From positions 605,956 to 669,955 of the forward strand of contig QAZA01000045.1 of the NCBI GenBank assembly GCA_003054695.1: a stretch of 64,000 nt of DNA, given 5' to 3'. The translations under genes were made by a program, and so were the position numbers. Positions 8,104 to 17,136 of the stretch are shown piece by piece. The notes beneath the pieces were generated by a model. That model saw only the letters and a program-made list of their open reading frames with translations, did no database searches and was not told the origin of the DNA. Source of the stretch: Verrucomicrobia bacterium LW23 (GTDB lineage Bacteria; Verrucomicrobiota; Verrucomicrobiia; Methylacidiphilales; UBA1321). Within the stretch, counting starts at the first letter, position 1; each line of letters opens with the position of its first letter.

Positions 8104-10302
8104 ATGCGCCTTTCCCTGTCCCGCTCCGCAGCCATTGCCTGCTTTTCCGCGATTTCCCTCGCGGCCGGTCTCTCCTCAGTCTCCACGGCAACGCTCTGCG
8201 CGGCCGATGCCAAGGCGCCGGCCAAGGTGGATTACGCGGGCAACCTCGCCAGAGTCCCCGCTACCGACCCAGCCGTGAAGGACGCGCCGGCGCTCAGCCC
8301 GGCTGTTGTCGGCAAGCACCCGCGCCTGCTGTTTACGGACGCCGAGATCGAGAAGCTCAAGACGGCCATCGCGAGCGATCCGCTGCTGAAGGAAGCCTCG
8401 GACGCCTCCATCGCCGTGGCCAAACGCGCCAAACCCGGCAAGGAGCGCCCGCTGGGCATCTTCCTCAACGACACCCCGGCGCTTGCCGGCAGCAATGGCT
8501 CCACCGTACAGTTGGCGTATGCCTACGCGCTGACGAAAGACGCCGCCATCCTCGCCAACATCAAGGAGTGGCTGACGGTACTGCTGGAGCAGGAGCACTG
8601 GGCCGACACCGCCGAGCTGGACAGCAACATGGGCGCCGCATGTAACATGCTGATGGCCGGAGCTTTGTACGATGCAGCGTACAACGAGCTGGAGCCCGAG
8701 TTCCGCGCCAGATTCGCCGCCAAGCTGCTGCTGCATGCGCGCCGCATGCATTACTTGGGCCACAAGCAGCTTTCGCTCATGCCCATCAAGTACTGGCAGC
8801 AGGATCCACAGCCCAATCACCGCTGGTACCGCGCGCGCGGCCTGGCCGCGTGCGTGCTGCCCATTGCGGACGAAGCCGGGCTGGATACCGCCTACCTGCG
8901 CGCGGAGCTGAAGAAGGAGATGGACTTCCTCATCAAGTGGTATCCGCACGACGGCGATTGCCACGAAGGCGCGGGCTACCAGGTCTTCGGCTTCCGCTCG
9001 CTGGTCGACGCCTCCGGCATGATGGACCGGTGCATGGGCACCAGCTACCTCAAGGCGCCAGGCTTTGCCAACGCGTGGGCGCAGCAGATGTACTACTGGC
9101 TGCCCGGCCGCGGCAGTAACATCGGCTTTGGTGACGACATGAACGGCTCCGCCCCGTTTGGCTACGACGAGGCCGCGTTTTTCATCAGTCCGGCCATCAG
9201 CCGCGACAAGAACGTGCAGGCCGGCCTGATGCGCCGCTACAAAATGAAGGCAGTGCGCAAGGACGGCCGTCCGTACGTCCCCACCTGGGCGCTGATGGCC
9301 TACTACGACCCAACCGTCGGCGAAGGCGACTACAAGGCGCTGCCCCTGCACCGCCTGTTTGCCGACCTGAGCGCCGCAACCATGCGCGACAGCTGGGAGA
9401 CGGACAGCGTCGTCTTTACCTTCAAGTGCGGACCCTACGGCGGCTTCGGCCTCAATCACTACCGGCAGACGGTGAACCCGGATGGCAAGCAGCAGTACAT
9501 TAACGTGGCGCACGATGACCCCGACGCGAACTCCTTTGCACTGGGCAAGGGGGAGCACTTTATCTTCCACCCCGGCTTCTACTCCTTCCGCAAGCTTACG
9601 TCGCTCAACAATACGGTGATTGTGGATGGCAAGGGCCAGAAGAACGAAGGCAGCGACTACACGCAGCCGATCCCCGGCATCGACATGCGCACCATCTCGT
9701 ACCTTACCGGCTGGAAGCCCGCCGCCGACAAGAGCGGCCGCGTCATCATCGAGGGAGAGACTGGCGCCGCCTACATCAACGGCCTCACCCGCTTCCGCCG
9801 CACCGCCGCATGGATGCCCAGCGAATACGTGCTGCTGCTCGACGACATCCGCGCGCCCGAGCCCCGGGAGATTACCTGGCTGGCGGCAGCCGAGCGCGCC
9901 AAATTCGAGAAGCCCGAGGAAGGCCTGTGCTACGCCTATACCAAAAAGGGCGGCCGCGTGGACTTCCAGATGCTGGCGACCAGGCCGCTCGACGGCGCTA
10001 TCGACTACTGCTTCATGGACGGCCGCTTTGGCAGCGCGCTCATCCACCAGTTCCAGTTCACCGCCAGGTCGGACGCCGTCAAATACGCCTGCCTCATCGA
10101 TGCCTGGGGCAAAAAGCCCCGCATGACGCTGACGGAGGCCGGCGACGTGGTTACCCTGGTCGTCAAGTCCGAGGCCTTTACGGATACCTGGACGTGGACC
10201 CCCGCCAAAGACAACACCACCCCCAGCACCCTGGAGTGCAAACGCGCCGGCGCCACCCTCATCAGCCTGACAGAGAAGGATAAAGCGCCGCTGGGGGATT
10301 GA
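8104..10302 (+). CDS. Heparinase II/III-like polysaccharide lyase
   Basis: A 732-residue secreted protein with a signal peptide over residues 1-34. The N-terminal half looks like the alpha-toroid of heparinase II/III and alginate-lyase families, with NHRWYRARGLAA and later HDGDCHEGAGYQVFGF, where family members carry catalytic Glu/Tyr/His residues. The C-terminal half has the beta-sandwich signature of Hepar_II_III: HDDPDANSFALG, then FHPGFYSF and LNNTVIVDGKGQ. It probably cleaves acidic polysaccharide by beta-elimination in the periplasm or outside. Substrate cannot be told from sequence. The upstream secreted protein is probably cotranscribed. Confidence 0.88.
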   Translation: MRLSLSRSAAIACFSAISLAAGLSSVSTATLCAADAKAPAKVDYAGNLARVPATDPAVKDAPALSPAVVGKHPRLLFTDAEIEKLKTAIASDPLLKEASDASIAVAKRAKPGKERPLGIFLNDTPALAGSNGSTVQLAYAYALTKDAAILANIKEWLTVLLEQEHWADTAELDSNMGAACNMLMAGALYDAAYNELEPEFRARFAAKLLLHARRMHYLGHKQLSLMPIKYWQQDPQPNHRWYRARGLAACVLPIADEAGLDTAYLRAELKKEMDFLIKWYPHDGDCHEGAGYQVFGFRSLVDASGMMDRCMGTSYLKAPGFANAWAQQMYYWLPGRGSNIGFGDDMNGSAPFGYDEAAFFISPAISRDKNVQAGLMRRYKMKAVRKDGRPYVPTWALMAYYDPTVGEGDYKALPLHRLFADLSAATMRDSWETDSVVFTFKCGPYGGFGLNHYRQTVNPDGKQQYINVAHDDPDANSFALGKGEHFIFHPGFYSFRKLTSLNNTVIVDGKGQKNEGSDYTQPIPGIDMRTISYLTGWKPAADKSGRVIIEGETGAAYINGLTRFRRTAAWMPSEYVLLLDDIRAPEPREITWLAAAERAKFEKPEEGLCYAYTKKGGRVDFQMLATRPLDGAIDYCFMDGRFGSALIHQFQFTARSDAVKYACLIDAWGKKPRMTLTEAGDVVTLVVKSEAFTDTWTWTPAKDNTTPSTLECKRAGATLISLTEKDKAPLGD

Positions 10303-10315
10303 CCAGCGTGACGGC

Positions 10316-11218
10316 TCAGCTCCCCGTCGGGACGGCCGGCTGCTTCTTCTCTGCCGGGGCAGATTGCTGGGGCGCGGGGGGCAGGGGATCGGGCTTTTGC
10401 GGGATGGCGGGCTCGCCGGCGGCGGGGGGGCCCAGCTGCTCGTAGAAGCGCTGGATGGCCTGGTCGCGCGTGCCGTCTTTGGCGGTGACGAGGACGGTGA
10501 TGACGCGCGTGGGCGCGCCTTCCTTTACGGCCATGCCGGTAAACCAGAAGATCTTATCGAACGAGCCCGACTTGGCGTAGACTTTGTAGCCGGCGCGGCC
10601 GGGCCACTCCATGGTTTTCAGCGTCTCCTCCATGGTGTGCGGTTTGAGGGGCAGGCGAGCGGCGGCAAATTCCCGCATAAAGGTGTGCTGTTGCGCGGGG
10701 GAGATGTAGATGATGCGACCGCCGTGGCCCCAGTCTTTGGCGTTGGCTTTCATCGGCGCGGCGTCGTCGCCCACGGCGTTGCCAAAGCCGCAGCGTTTGG
10801 CCATGTCCACCACGGTTTGCGGGGAGAGGCGCTCCATCAGGTGCAGGTAGTACTCGTTGCTGCTGAAGAACATCGCCTCGCGTCCGTTGAGGTCGGTCTT
10901 GCCGGCCAGCTTTTCGCGGTCGGGAGCTTTAAGTACGGTGTAGGCGTTGGCCACCTCGTTCTCAACCGCGGCGAAGGTGATGATGATTTTGAAGGTGGAG
11001 GCCGGCGAGTAGGTTTTTGCTATTTCCTTAAGATCGCCCTGTATTTTTGGTTCGCTGGAGCCGGGAACCTCCGATGTCAGAATGAGATCCGCAAAAGCGG
11101 ATGACGCGCCCGCGCCGTGGAGCGCGAGCATAGACGACGCGATGGCCGCCATGCCCAGCCGTCGCCATCGCGCGGTGCGGAAGCTGAAGTGTTGAGGAGA
11201 GAAGCGTTTCATCCCCAA
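10316..11218 (-). CDS. Class D beta-lactamase-like serine acyl-transferase
   Basis: A 300-residue exported protein with an N-terminal hydrophobic segment (about 22-44). It has the penicillin-recognising motif set arranged as in OXA enzymes: SPASTFK with nucleophile S74 and K77, SSN at 119-121, FGN at 145-147 (YGN position), W163 and KSG at 216-218. The second motif has Asn where OXA enzymes normally have Val, and the Tyr of YGN is Phe, so hydrolytic activity on beta-lactams is uncertain. A peptidoglycan transpeptidase-like or sensor role is possible. The C-terminal 35 residues are Pro/Ala-rich. It converges with the heparinase-like gene, whose stop is 13 bases away. Confidence 0.75.
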   Translation of the reverse strand: MGMKRFSPQHFSFRTARWRRLGMAAIASSMLALHGAGASSAFADLILTSEVPGSSEPKIQGDLKEIAKTYSPASTFKIIITFAAVENEVANAYTVLKAPDREKLAGKTDLNGREAMFFSSNEYYLHLMERLSPQTVVDMAKRCGFGNAVGDDAAPMKANAKDWGHGGRIIYISPAQQHTFMREFAAARLPLKPHTMEETLKTMEWPGRAGYKVYAKSGSFDKIFWFTGMAVKEGAPTRVITVLVTAKDGTRDQAIQRFYEQLGPPAAGEPAIPQKPDPLPPAPQQSAPAEKKQPAVPTGS

Positions 11219-11276
11219 AACCTACCACACCGCGGCGGTGCGACAAGGCGTCGCACCACCGCCATAAGGTACGTTC

Positions 11277-11396
11277 CCCTCCGCCCCTTAGTGTCTTCGT
11301 GCCTCTGTGGTGAACAATCCCCTGACCCCATTTCCGCAGATTGGCGGAGGGGGAAATTTTAACCACAAAGACACGAAGGCACTAAGGGGCGGAGGG
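11277..11396. repeat. Imperfect inverted repeat of the ACCACAAAGACACGAAG family
   Basis: The left arm is 11277-11322 and the right arm 11350-11396, about 46 bases each with several mismatches. Both arms contain the CTTCGTG(C/T)CT / ACACGAAGGCAC core also found at 32148-32170 (one arm only) and 54050-54179 (nearly perfect arms). Confidence 0.8.
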
Positions 11397-11470
11397 AGAC
11401 CGAGGTAGACAGCTCGTGCTCGTGATACGTATTTCTGACTCGGAACCCTGGGTTAGCGCGAGTAGAAGCA

Positions 11471-11531
11471 CGACCCCAACGTGAGTCGTATCCCTCTCCG
11501 GTTCAAAGGGATACAACCCGCGTTGGGGTTG
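11471..11531. repeat. Dispersed palindromic repeat (CCCCAACG...CGTTGGGG)
   Basis: Arms 11471-11495 and 11507-11531 form a 25-bp stem with 21 Watson-Crick pairs, two G-U pairs and two A-C mismatches around an 11-base loop. Related sequence occurs at 23331-23376 and 28901-28919. Confidence 0.75.
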
Positions 11532-11594
11532 TTCGGATTGCCTGCCTTTCCCAGGGTTCCCTCTCTTCGTTCGGGGAACCCTGGGCTAGGATAT

Positions 11595-11613
11595 ACAACC
11601 TCTTTGAGGTTGT
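11595..11613 (-). terminator. Hairpin downstream of the VWA gene
   Basis: ACAACCTC-TTT-GAGGTTGT forms a perfect 8-bp stem 36 bases beyond the end of the minus-strand VWA gene. There is no T-tract, so termination is uncertain; it may simply be part of the repeat cluster. Confidence 0.3.
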
Positions 11614-11648
11614 CTGAATAACCTGCCTGCACCCGTACTGAATCCCCC

Positions 11649-14600
11649 CTACCGCCCGCGCTGGGCGTTCAGCTCGGCCGCTTTGCTCACGAGCATGAGG
11701 AACTCGATGCGGTAGGGGGAGCTTCCCACGGTGTTGCTGGTGAGGGTGCGCACCATATCGAAGCTGGCTTCCCCCTTGTAGGCGCTGTCGCGCAGAAGCA
11801 TGCCGAACGTGGCGACGCCGGTGGCGAAGCGGAACTCGGAGCTCGCTTCCTCGATGGCTATGCCGGTGTCCACCACGCCTACTTCCATCTTGTCGCTTAC
11901 GCTGCCTTCCGGCGTTTTCCAGCGCATCTTTAGCGTCAGCAACTCCGGGTTGGCCTGGGCGGCGGGGGAGATGGCGGGGACGACGGGCTTGAGCGGCGCG
12001 GCGTTGGTGGCGGGGGCGGCGCCGTACTTCAGCGGGTCGACGGGCGGCGCGGGGATGTCGGCGCCGGGCACCTGGCCGCCGGTGGGTACGATCTCGTACA
12101 GGGCGGTGATGGTGTGGCCGCTGCCGATCTCGCCGGCGTCCTTGCGGTCGTCGTTAAAGTCCTGAGCGGCCAGCATGCGCTTCTCATAGCCCACCAGGCG
12201 GTAGGCCAGCACGCGGGCGGGGTTGAACTCCACCTGGATTTTGACGTCCTTGGCAATGGTGATGAGCGTGCCGTCGGCCTGCTCCACCAGGGCCTTTTGC
12301 GCTTCGGCCAGCGTATCCACGTAGGCGTAGTTGCCGTTGCCGGCGTTGGCCAGCTGCTGCATCATGCTGTCGCGCAGGTTGCCCATGCCGAAGCCCAGTA
12401 CGGTGAGGAAGACGCCGGTTTTGGCTTTGGCGGTAATCAGCTCCACCAGCGCCTGCGTGCTTACGGTGCCGACGTTGAAGTCGCCGTCCGTGGCCAGGAT
12501 AACGCGGTTGATGCCGCCGGGGATGAAGTTGTCCTGCGCCAGCTTGTACGCCAGCTCGATGCCCTGCGCGCCGTTGGTGCTGCCACCGGCCTTGAGGTTG
12601 CGCAGCGCGGCCAGGATCGTCTCCTTCTTCTCGCACGAGGTGCTGGGGAGCACCACGCCCGAGCTGCCGGCATACACTACCAGGGCAATGCGGTCCTTCT
12701 CCAGCAGGCGCTCCACCAGCATGTGCAGGGAGTCCACCACCAGCGGCAGTTTGCGCGGGTCGTTCATGGAGCCGGAGACATCGATGAGGAAGACCAGGTT
12801 GGCGGCGGGCCGTTCGGCGTCGCTGACGACCTTGCCTTTGATGCCGATGCGCACCAGGCGGCGATCTTTGTTCCACGGGCAGGAGGCGACCTCCACGTGG
12901 GTGGCAAAGGGCGGCGCGGCGGGCGTGTTGACGACGCCGGCTACCTCGTTAACGCGGCGCACCAGGTGGGGGAAGTCGGTGCCGTCCCACTCGCGCTTTT
13001 CCCCCGCGGCCAGCGGGGCGGGCACGGCCAGCATGTGGTTCACGAGCGCGACGATGCTCAGCGGCGCGGGCTGCTGCATCCCGGCCACGGCGCTGGCCAG
13101 CTCCGGCGAAACCTCGCGCTTCATCACACGGCGCGGCTCGGGGGCGGCCACGGCGGCGGGCGGGGCGTAGGCGTAGGGGAAGTAGTTGATCATCTCCTCA
13201 ATGCGCACCGCGTCCACCGGCGGCAGCTGGCCGGAGGTAAGGAAGCGCCGGATGTTGGCGTACGAGGCCGTGTCGACATCGATGGAGAATGTCGAGAGCG
13301 GGTCCGTGCCGGCCAGCATGAATTTGTTCTCCTCGCGGTGGTCGTAGCTCTCGCCGCCGGTGCGATCGGGGGATACCCCGCCCATCGCCCTGCGATCGCT
13401 GCCATTCTTGAACTTCTCCCGCCCGCCGGAGGTTTGGGTGTAGAAGGCCGCTTCGTCCCGGGCGGGAGCCAGGCCCCGCGCAGCTGCCTGCGAGTCGCTG
13501 CGGAACGTGGGTGAGGGAGTGCCGGCAGGGATAAGGGCACCGCCGGTAACGTAGTTTTGCGGAGGAACCACCTGGCCGGTGTTGCCCTTCAGCAGATCGT
13601 CCAGGTTGTTAGGTGTTACGCCCCCCACCGGAGAGGAACCGGCCGCGTTGAGCGAGCTGCCCGGTGTAAACTGGTAGGTGTACGAGGTATCGACATACCC
13701 GCTAAGCACCACGCCTTTCTGCGCCGTCTCCACATACACTCCGTTGTCTTCCGCAACCTTCTTGAGGTCGAGGCCTGGCTGGGACGGGCTGGGACCAGTG
13801 CGGGCAATCGACTCATTAGGGCGCGGCCGGTAGTTCTGGATGTTGCCATCGGCCGGAACCGTGAAGGAGGGGCCGGTGGTTGTAGTCACGCTATCCGCAC
13901 GCGTGGTCGACTCGGAGTTGATGATATCGCCCGTGCTTGCGAGAGTGCTGCTGCGCACATTGAAGACCGGCTGATCCACCACGCCATTGGCTACCACGGG
14001 TGCCTGCTGCCTGCGACCCGAGGCGGTGAGCTGCACAACATCCTCGCCGAAATGGAGGGTCGCCACGGCGCTTTCGTCATCTGTCCACGCCACAATCCGC
14101 TGCAACCGTCCGTCGGCCAGGTACTCGTAAGTCGTTACGCCGCCCTGGCTGTTGGGGTACGGAAGCAGCGGCGGCATGCGGGTTGTGCCGGTGAGATTTC
14201 CGTTCGCGTCGTACGTGTAGACGGACCACGCATCTACGGGCAGCGCACCCGGCTGCATGACGCCTGCCAGCAGCGTCGTCGCATCCCGCATCGCGGGCAG
14301 CGTCAGCTCGTCCAGCCTGGCGGCGGGGAGCATCAGCGGCGTGGCGTTGGCAGAGGTTGCGGCCAGGCGATCAGCGCCGCCACGCGACGGATCGATCGGC
14401 GCGCCATAGAGGGTGCGCAGCTGCGGCATCTGCAGAGTTGCTTCGAGATCCATCGCCAGCGCCTTCTCCTCGTCGCCCGGGAAGAACGGCACCGCGGGGC
14501 GCGGGCCGCCGGCGGGGGCGGCGTAGGGCGAGAGCGCCAGGAAGGTGCCAGTGCCGGGCAGGGCAGGCTGCAGCCAGGCGAATGCGGCGGGATCGCCGGC

Positions 14601-15842
14601 GCTGAAGTGCCATGCAGTATCCACCATGGCGGCCAGCCCGGGCGTCCGCAGCGGCTCGGCGGGGTAGGTGACGAGCAGCGTCTCCTCCGTCGCGGCCGCG
14701 CCGCCCTCGGCATGGCCTTGCGCATCGCCCTGGGGGGCCGCCGGCACAGTGCCGGTCTCCGCACGCAGCGCGGGCAGGGACACCGGGCCGGGCGGGGCCG
14801 TCTCGGTAACCGGCGCGCTGTCGGGCAGACTTTCCGGCGCGGTGGCGGCGATCGGGCCGACCTCCAGCTCCCCGGCGCCGGGCGCGGTGCGGGCGCCGGC
14901 CAGGGCTGTGGGGCGCGGCTTGGAGCGCTCGTGGACCGTCTGGATGGTGGCGTAGTGCCGGGCCACACGGCGGCTCAGTTCTTCCGAGACAAGCGACCAG
15001 ATTCCCACGGCCAACGCTACGGCTACACCCATCAGCGCCACGTCGGACCACACCGAAGTGCGGCGGCGGTTGCCGGGGACGCTGCCGCCGTCGCCGAGAG
15101 GCTGGGCGTTCTCCACCGGGCCGCACTGGCCGCCATGGCCCGGCGCTTTTGCTGTTGCCTGCGCGGGCGCGAGGGAGCGCACAGGCGCAGCAGCCCCGCC
15201 AGGCGACGTTGATGCCTGGCCGTGGGAAGGCCCATGCGCAACAGGCGCACTGCCAGCGCCTGGCAACGCGCTCTCCCCGGCCTTACCGGGCGATATCGAC
15301 GCCGCAGCCAAAACGCCGGGCTCCGCCGCAGCGGCCGCCGCCTCGGTAGCGCCTGGCGCTTTGGCCCTGGCGGCCTCCATCTCCTCGCGGCGCGCTTCCT
15401 CCAGCGCCTTGTTGAACTCGCCCGCCCAATCCGGACCGGGCGTCGCGTTCCCGGCCGCGGCGGGCGGCTTGGCGGCCCCGTTGAGGTAGTGCGGGGCGGT
15501 TCCATTACGGTAATGCGCGGGGGCGGCGCCGTTCAGCGCATCGGGCTTTGCCCCCGGCTTGACAGTAAAGGCGGTGGCGGCCTCGCGCAGGGCGTCAAGC
15601 TGGGCCTCGGTAAGGCAAAGGCTATCCGTGCCGATTCCGCCAGCGGACGCGGCGGATGCCGGGGTGGCGGCGGGATTGAGCTCCTGCTCCAGCAGGGCGG
15701 CGGTGGCGGCAAGCGTTTCAAACTCGGCGCGGGCGGCGGGATCGTCGGCCAGCAGCGCCTCCAGCTCGCGGCGGTCCTCATCGCAATGCAACTCGTGCAA
15801 GGCGCGGGCGGTAAAGCGGGGATCGTTGTGTGAGAAATTCAT
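11649..15842 (-). CDS. Anti-sigma/VWA fusion membrane protein
   Basis: A 1397-residue protein encoded 30 bases downstream of an ECF sigma factor, so it is probably its membrane regulator. Residues 1-60 resemble the short helical cytoplasmic part of anti-sigma factors, without a zinc motif. Ala/Pro/Gly-rich sequence follows to about 260, then one membrane helix (265-287). The outer part has a YD-repeat-like stretch (about 541-587: YTYDANGNLT and TYEYLADGRLQ), the YfbK-type N-terminal region (about 836-900), a VWA domain with MIDAS DVSGS (1021-1025) and ATDGDFN (1117-1123), and the YfbK-type C-terminal domain (about 1200-1395). AAAGGGAG precedes the ATG. VWA domains bind protein ligands through a metal ion; the signal sensed is unknown. 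Confidence 0.85.
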   Translation of the reverse strand: MNFSHNDPRFTARALHELHCDEDRRELEALLADDPAARAEFETLAATAALLEQELNPAATPASAASAGGIGTDSLCLTEAQLDALREAATAFTVKPGAKPDALNGAAPAHYRNGTAPHYLNGAAKPPAAAGNATPGPDWAGEFNKALEEARREEMEAARAKAPGATEAAAAAAEPGVLAAASISPGKAGESALPGAGSAPVAHGPSHGQASTSPGGAAAPVRSLAPAQATAKAPGHGGQCGPVENAQPLGDGGSVPGNRRRTSVWSDVALMGVAVALAVGIWSLVSEELSRRVARHYATIQTVHERSKPRPTALAGARTAPGAGELEVGPIAATAPESLPDSAPVTETAPPGPVSLPALRAETGTVPAAPQGDAQGHAEGGAAATEETLLVTYPAEPLRTPGLAAMVDTAWHFSAGDPAAFAWLQPALPGTGTFLALSPYAAPAGGPRPAVPFFPGDEEKALAMDLEATLQMPQLRTLYGAPIDPSRGGADRLAATSANATPLMLPAARLDELTLPAMRDATTLLAGVMQPGALPVDAWSVYTYDANGNLTGTTRMPPLLPYPNSQGGVTTYEYLADGRLQRIVAWTDDESAVATLHFGEDVVQLTASGRRQQAPVVANGVVDQPVFNVRSSTLASTGDIINSESTTRADSVTTTTGPSFTVPADGNIQNYRPRPNESIARTGPSPSQPGLDLKKVAEDNGVYVETAQKGVVLSGYVDTSYTYQFTPGSSLNAAGSSPVGGVTPNNLDDLLKGNTGQVVPPQNYVTGGALIPAGTPSPTFRSDSQAAARGLAPARDEAAFYTQTSGGREKFKNGSDRRAMGGVSPDRTGGESYDHREENKFMLAGTDPLSTFSIDVDTASYANIRRFLTSGQLPPVDAVRIEEMINYFPYAYAPPAAVAAPEPRRVMKREVSPELASAVAGMQQPAPLSIVALVNHMLAVPAPLAAGEKREWDGTDFPHLVRRVNEVAGVVNTPAAPPFATHVEVASCPWNKDRRLVRIGIKGKVVSDAERPAANLVFLIDVSGSMNDPRKLPLVVDSLHMLVERLLEKDRIALVVYAGSSGVVLPSTSCEKKETILAALRNLKAGGSTNGAQGIELAYKLAQDNFIPGGINRVILATDGDFNVGTVSTQALVELITAKAKTGVFLTVLGFGMGNLRDSMMQQLANAGNGNYAYVDTLAEAQKALVEQADGTLITIAKDVKIQVEFNPARVLAYRLVGYEKRMLAAQDFNDDRKDAGEIGSGHTITALYEIVPTGGQVPGADIPAPPVDPLKYGAAPATNAAPLKPVVPAISPAAQANPELLTLKMRWKTPEGSVSDKMEVGVVDTGIAIEEASSEFRFATGVATFGMLLRDSAYKGEASFDMVRTLTSNTVGSSPYRIEFLMLVSKAAELNAQRGR

Positions 15843-15872
15843 GGTAGTCTCCCTTTCCGGTAAAGTGACGGC

Positions 15873-16631
15873 TCAGACGAGCGTCAGCGGTTTCCTCCGG
15901 CTCGGGTTAGGTGCGGGCGATGTCGAGGGCGGCGTTGGGCTGGGCGGGCGGGCTCCCGGGGCAGAGGCGGATGCGCGACTCTCTCCAAGGGCAAGATCCT
16001 CGCGCAGCTCCTCTCGGAGCCGCTGCAGCGCGGTGTGAAGCAGCACGCCCACGTGGTTCACTGTCAGCTCCATAATCGCGGCGATTTCCTTGTAGCTAAG
16101 CCCCGCCTGAAACTTCAGCGTCACCGCCTCGCGCTGCCGGGGCGGGAGCGTGGCCATGGCGCGGGCCACGTGGCGATTGCTGTCCACCGCCTCCGCCGCC
16201 GCTGCGGGCGAGGGGCTGGACGGGCAGGCCAACACGGCCGCGTGGGCGTCGTCCAGCGGCACGGTGCGGTTATGGCGCCGCAGCATGTCGTACGCGCGGT
16301 TGCGGCACACGGTGTAGAGCCACTGCGCCTCGCGGCCGGCCAGGGTCTGCGGACCCTCGCGGAAAAAGCGCATAAATACATCCTGCACAATATCCCGCGC
16401 CACATCGCCATCGCCCGTAAGGTGCGCGGCGTAGCGCACCAGCGCGGCCTGATGCAGCTGCACCATCTCCCAGCCGGGCGGATCGCCGCCGCCGCCGCGC
16501 CGCGATTCACCGAGCCCTGCCGCCTCCCCATCTCCGCGCGACGACGAAGCGCCCGCTGCGAGGGGAACCGGATCGGGCACCCGGCCGCCTGGGCCGGCCT
16601 TGCCGTGCGATCCACTATGCGTTTGCGACAT
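15873..16631 (-). CDS. ECF-type RNA polymerase sigma factor
   Basis: A 252-residue ECF sigma factor. Region 2 is seen in DVARDIVQDVFMRFF and AQWLYTVCRNRAYDMLRR, and region 4 in LPPRQREAVTLKFQAGLSYKEIA followed by the recognition helix. The first 80 residues and the last 35 are Gly/Pro/Ala/Ser-rich extensions. The start is fixed by an AGGAGG seven bases upstream; the frame runs 38 codons further upstream without coding character. It is followed by the anti-sigma/VWA gene, the usual order for an ECF operon. Target promoters, including possible autoregulation, cannot be read from one operon. Confidence 0.92.
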   Translation of the reverse strand: MSQTHSGSHGKAGPGGRVPDPVPLAAGASSSRGDGEAAGLGESRRGGGGDPPGWEMVQLHQAALVRYAAHLTGDGDVARDIVQDVFMRFFREGPQTLAGREAQWLYTVCRNRAYDMLRRHNRTVPLDDAHAAVLACPSSPSPAAAAEAVDSNRHVARAMATLPPRQREAVTLKFQAGLSYKEIAAIMELTVNHVGVLLHTALQRLREELREDLALGESRASASAPGARPPSPTPPSTSPAPNPSRRKPLTLV

Positions 16632-16638
16632 GCTGCAG

Positions 16639-16644
16639 CCTCCT
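16639..16644 (-). promoter_or_regulatory. Ribosome binding site AGGAGG of the ECF sigma gene
   Basis: CCTCCT on the plus strand reads AGGAGG on the minus strand, seven bases before the ATG at 16631. It decides the sigma-factor start. Confidence 0.75.
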
Positions 16645-17136
16645 GGAAAAGTACGCCCGGCCGTGGTGCGGAGTCCCGTAGCAGCGGCGATACCGTCGCA
16701 TTTCCCCAGGAAATGCCGCCCGCCGCCGGATTCACACCCGGCCATCTTACCTGTTCAACGCCCGCAACGCCGCTTTATTAAAGCCCAACGCAACAATTTT
16801 TTCGGGAGATGCGGCGGTGGATTGGTCAATCACGAGAGGCTGTCGACATTTATCTTGCCGCTTTGAACGCTGTGGACCTCCAAGAATCGCGGAGCGGTTC
16901 CAGTACATAGCCCGGGGGGGAGCCTACCGGAGAGCCTCCAGAACTCGAACCGCACCACAGGGACGCAACAACCTCACCCATAGCTTACGCCCTGGGCTTC
17001 AGGCTTTCGTGCCTATGGCGCTTCCGATTGTGGCATGTCTATACTCGTATCGAAACCGCCCTAATCCCTTTCCCCTTCCAAGACCATTTGCGCCGCGGCG
17101 TGCAGCCTGTTAGGATGCGCGATTCTCCCCGCCGCC
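16645..17136. other. Divergent intergenic region with degraded palindromic repeat
   Basis: About 490 bases between the ECF operon and the OleC-like gene; no gene. The stretch 16871-17030 has CCTCCAAGAATCGCGGAGCGGTTCC-like sequence (compare the GAACGGC palindrome family), then CATAGCCCGGGG and, further on, ACGCCCTGGGCTT. These look like parts of the GGAACCCTGGG-type dispersed repeats at 11440-11590. Confidence 0.4.

Larger units (their letters stand above)
11219..11648. other. Repeat-dense intergenic region
   Basis: About 430 bases filled with palindromic elements and no gene: a GGTGCGAC/GTCGCACC hairpin (11237-11257), a long imperfect inverted repeat (11277-11396), a 25-bp stem (11471-11531), copies of a GGAACCCTGGG motif in both orientations (about 11442, 11550 and 11573), and an ACAACCTC/GAGGTTGT hairpin (11595-11613). 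Confidence 0.7.

Noticed and set aside
10316..11218. Calling this gene an antibiotic-resistance determinant
   Set aside because: Motifs deviate (SSN, FGN) and there is no mobile context. Similarity to OXA does not show resistance.
11277..11396. Possible CRISPR-like repeats (ACCACAAAGACACGAAGG)
   Set aside because: There are two inverted arms, not regularly spaced direct repeats, and no cas gene is in the window.
12900..15842. RHS/YD-repeat toxin
   Set aside because: Only one or two YD-like motifs occur inside an anti-sigma/VWA chain; there is no repeat array, core-associated domain or toxin tip.
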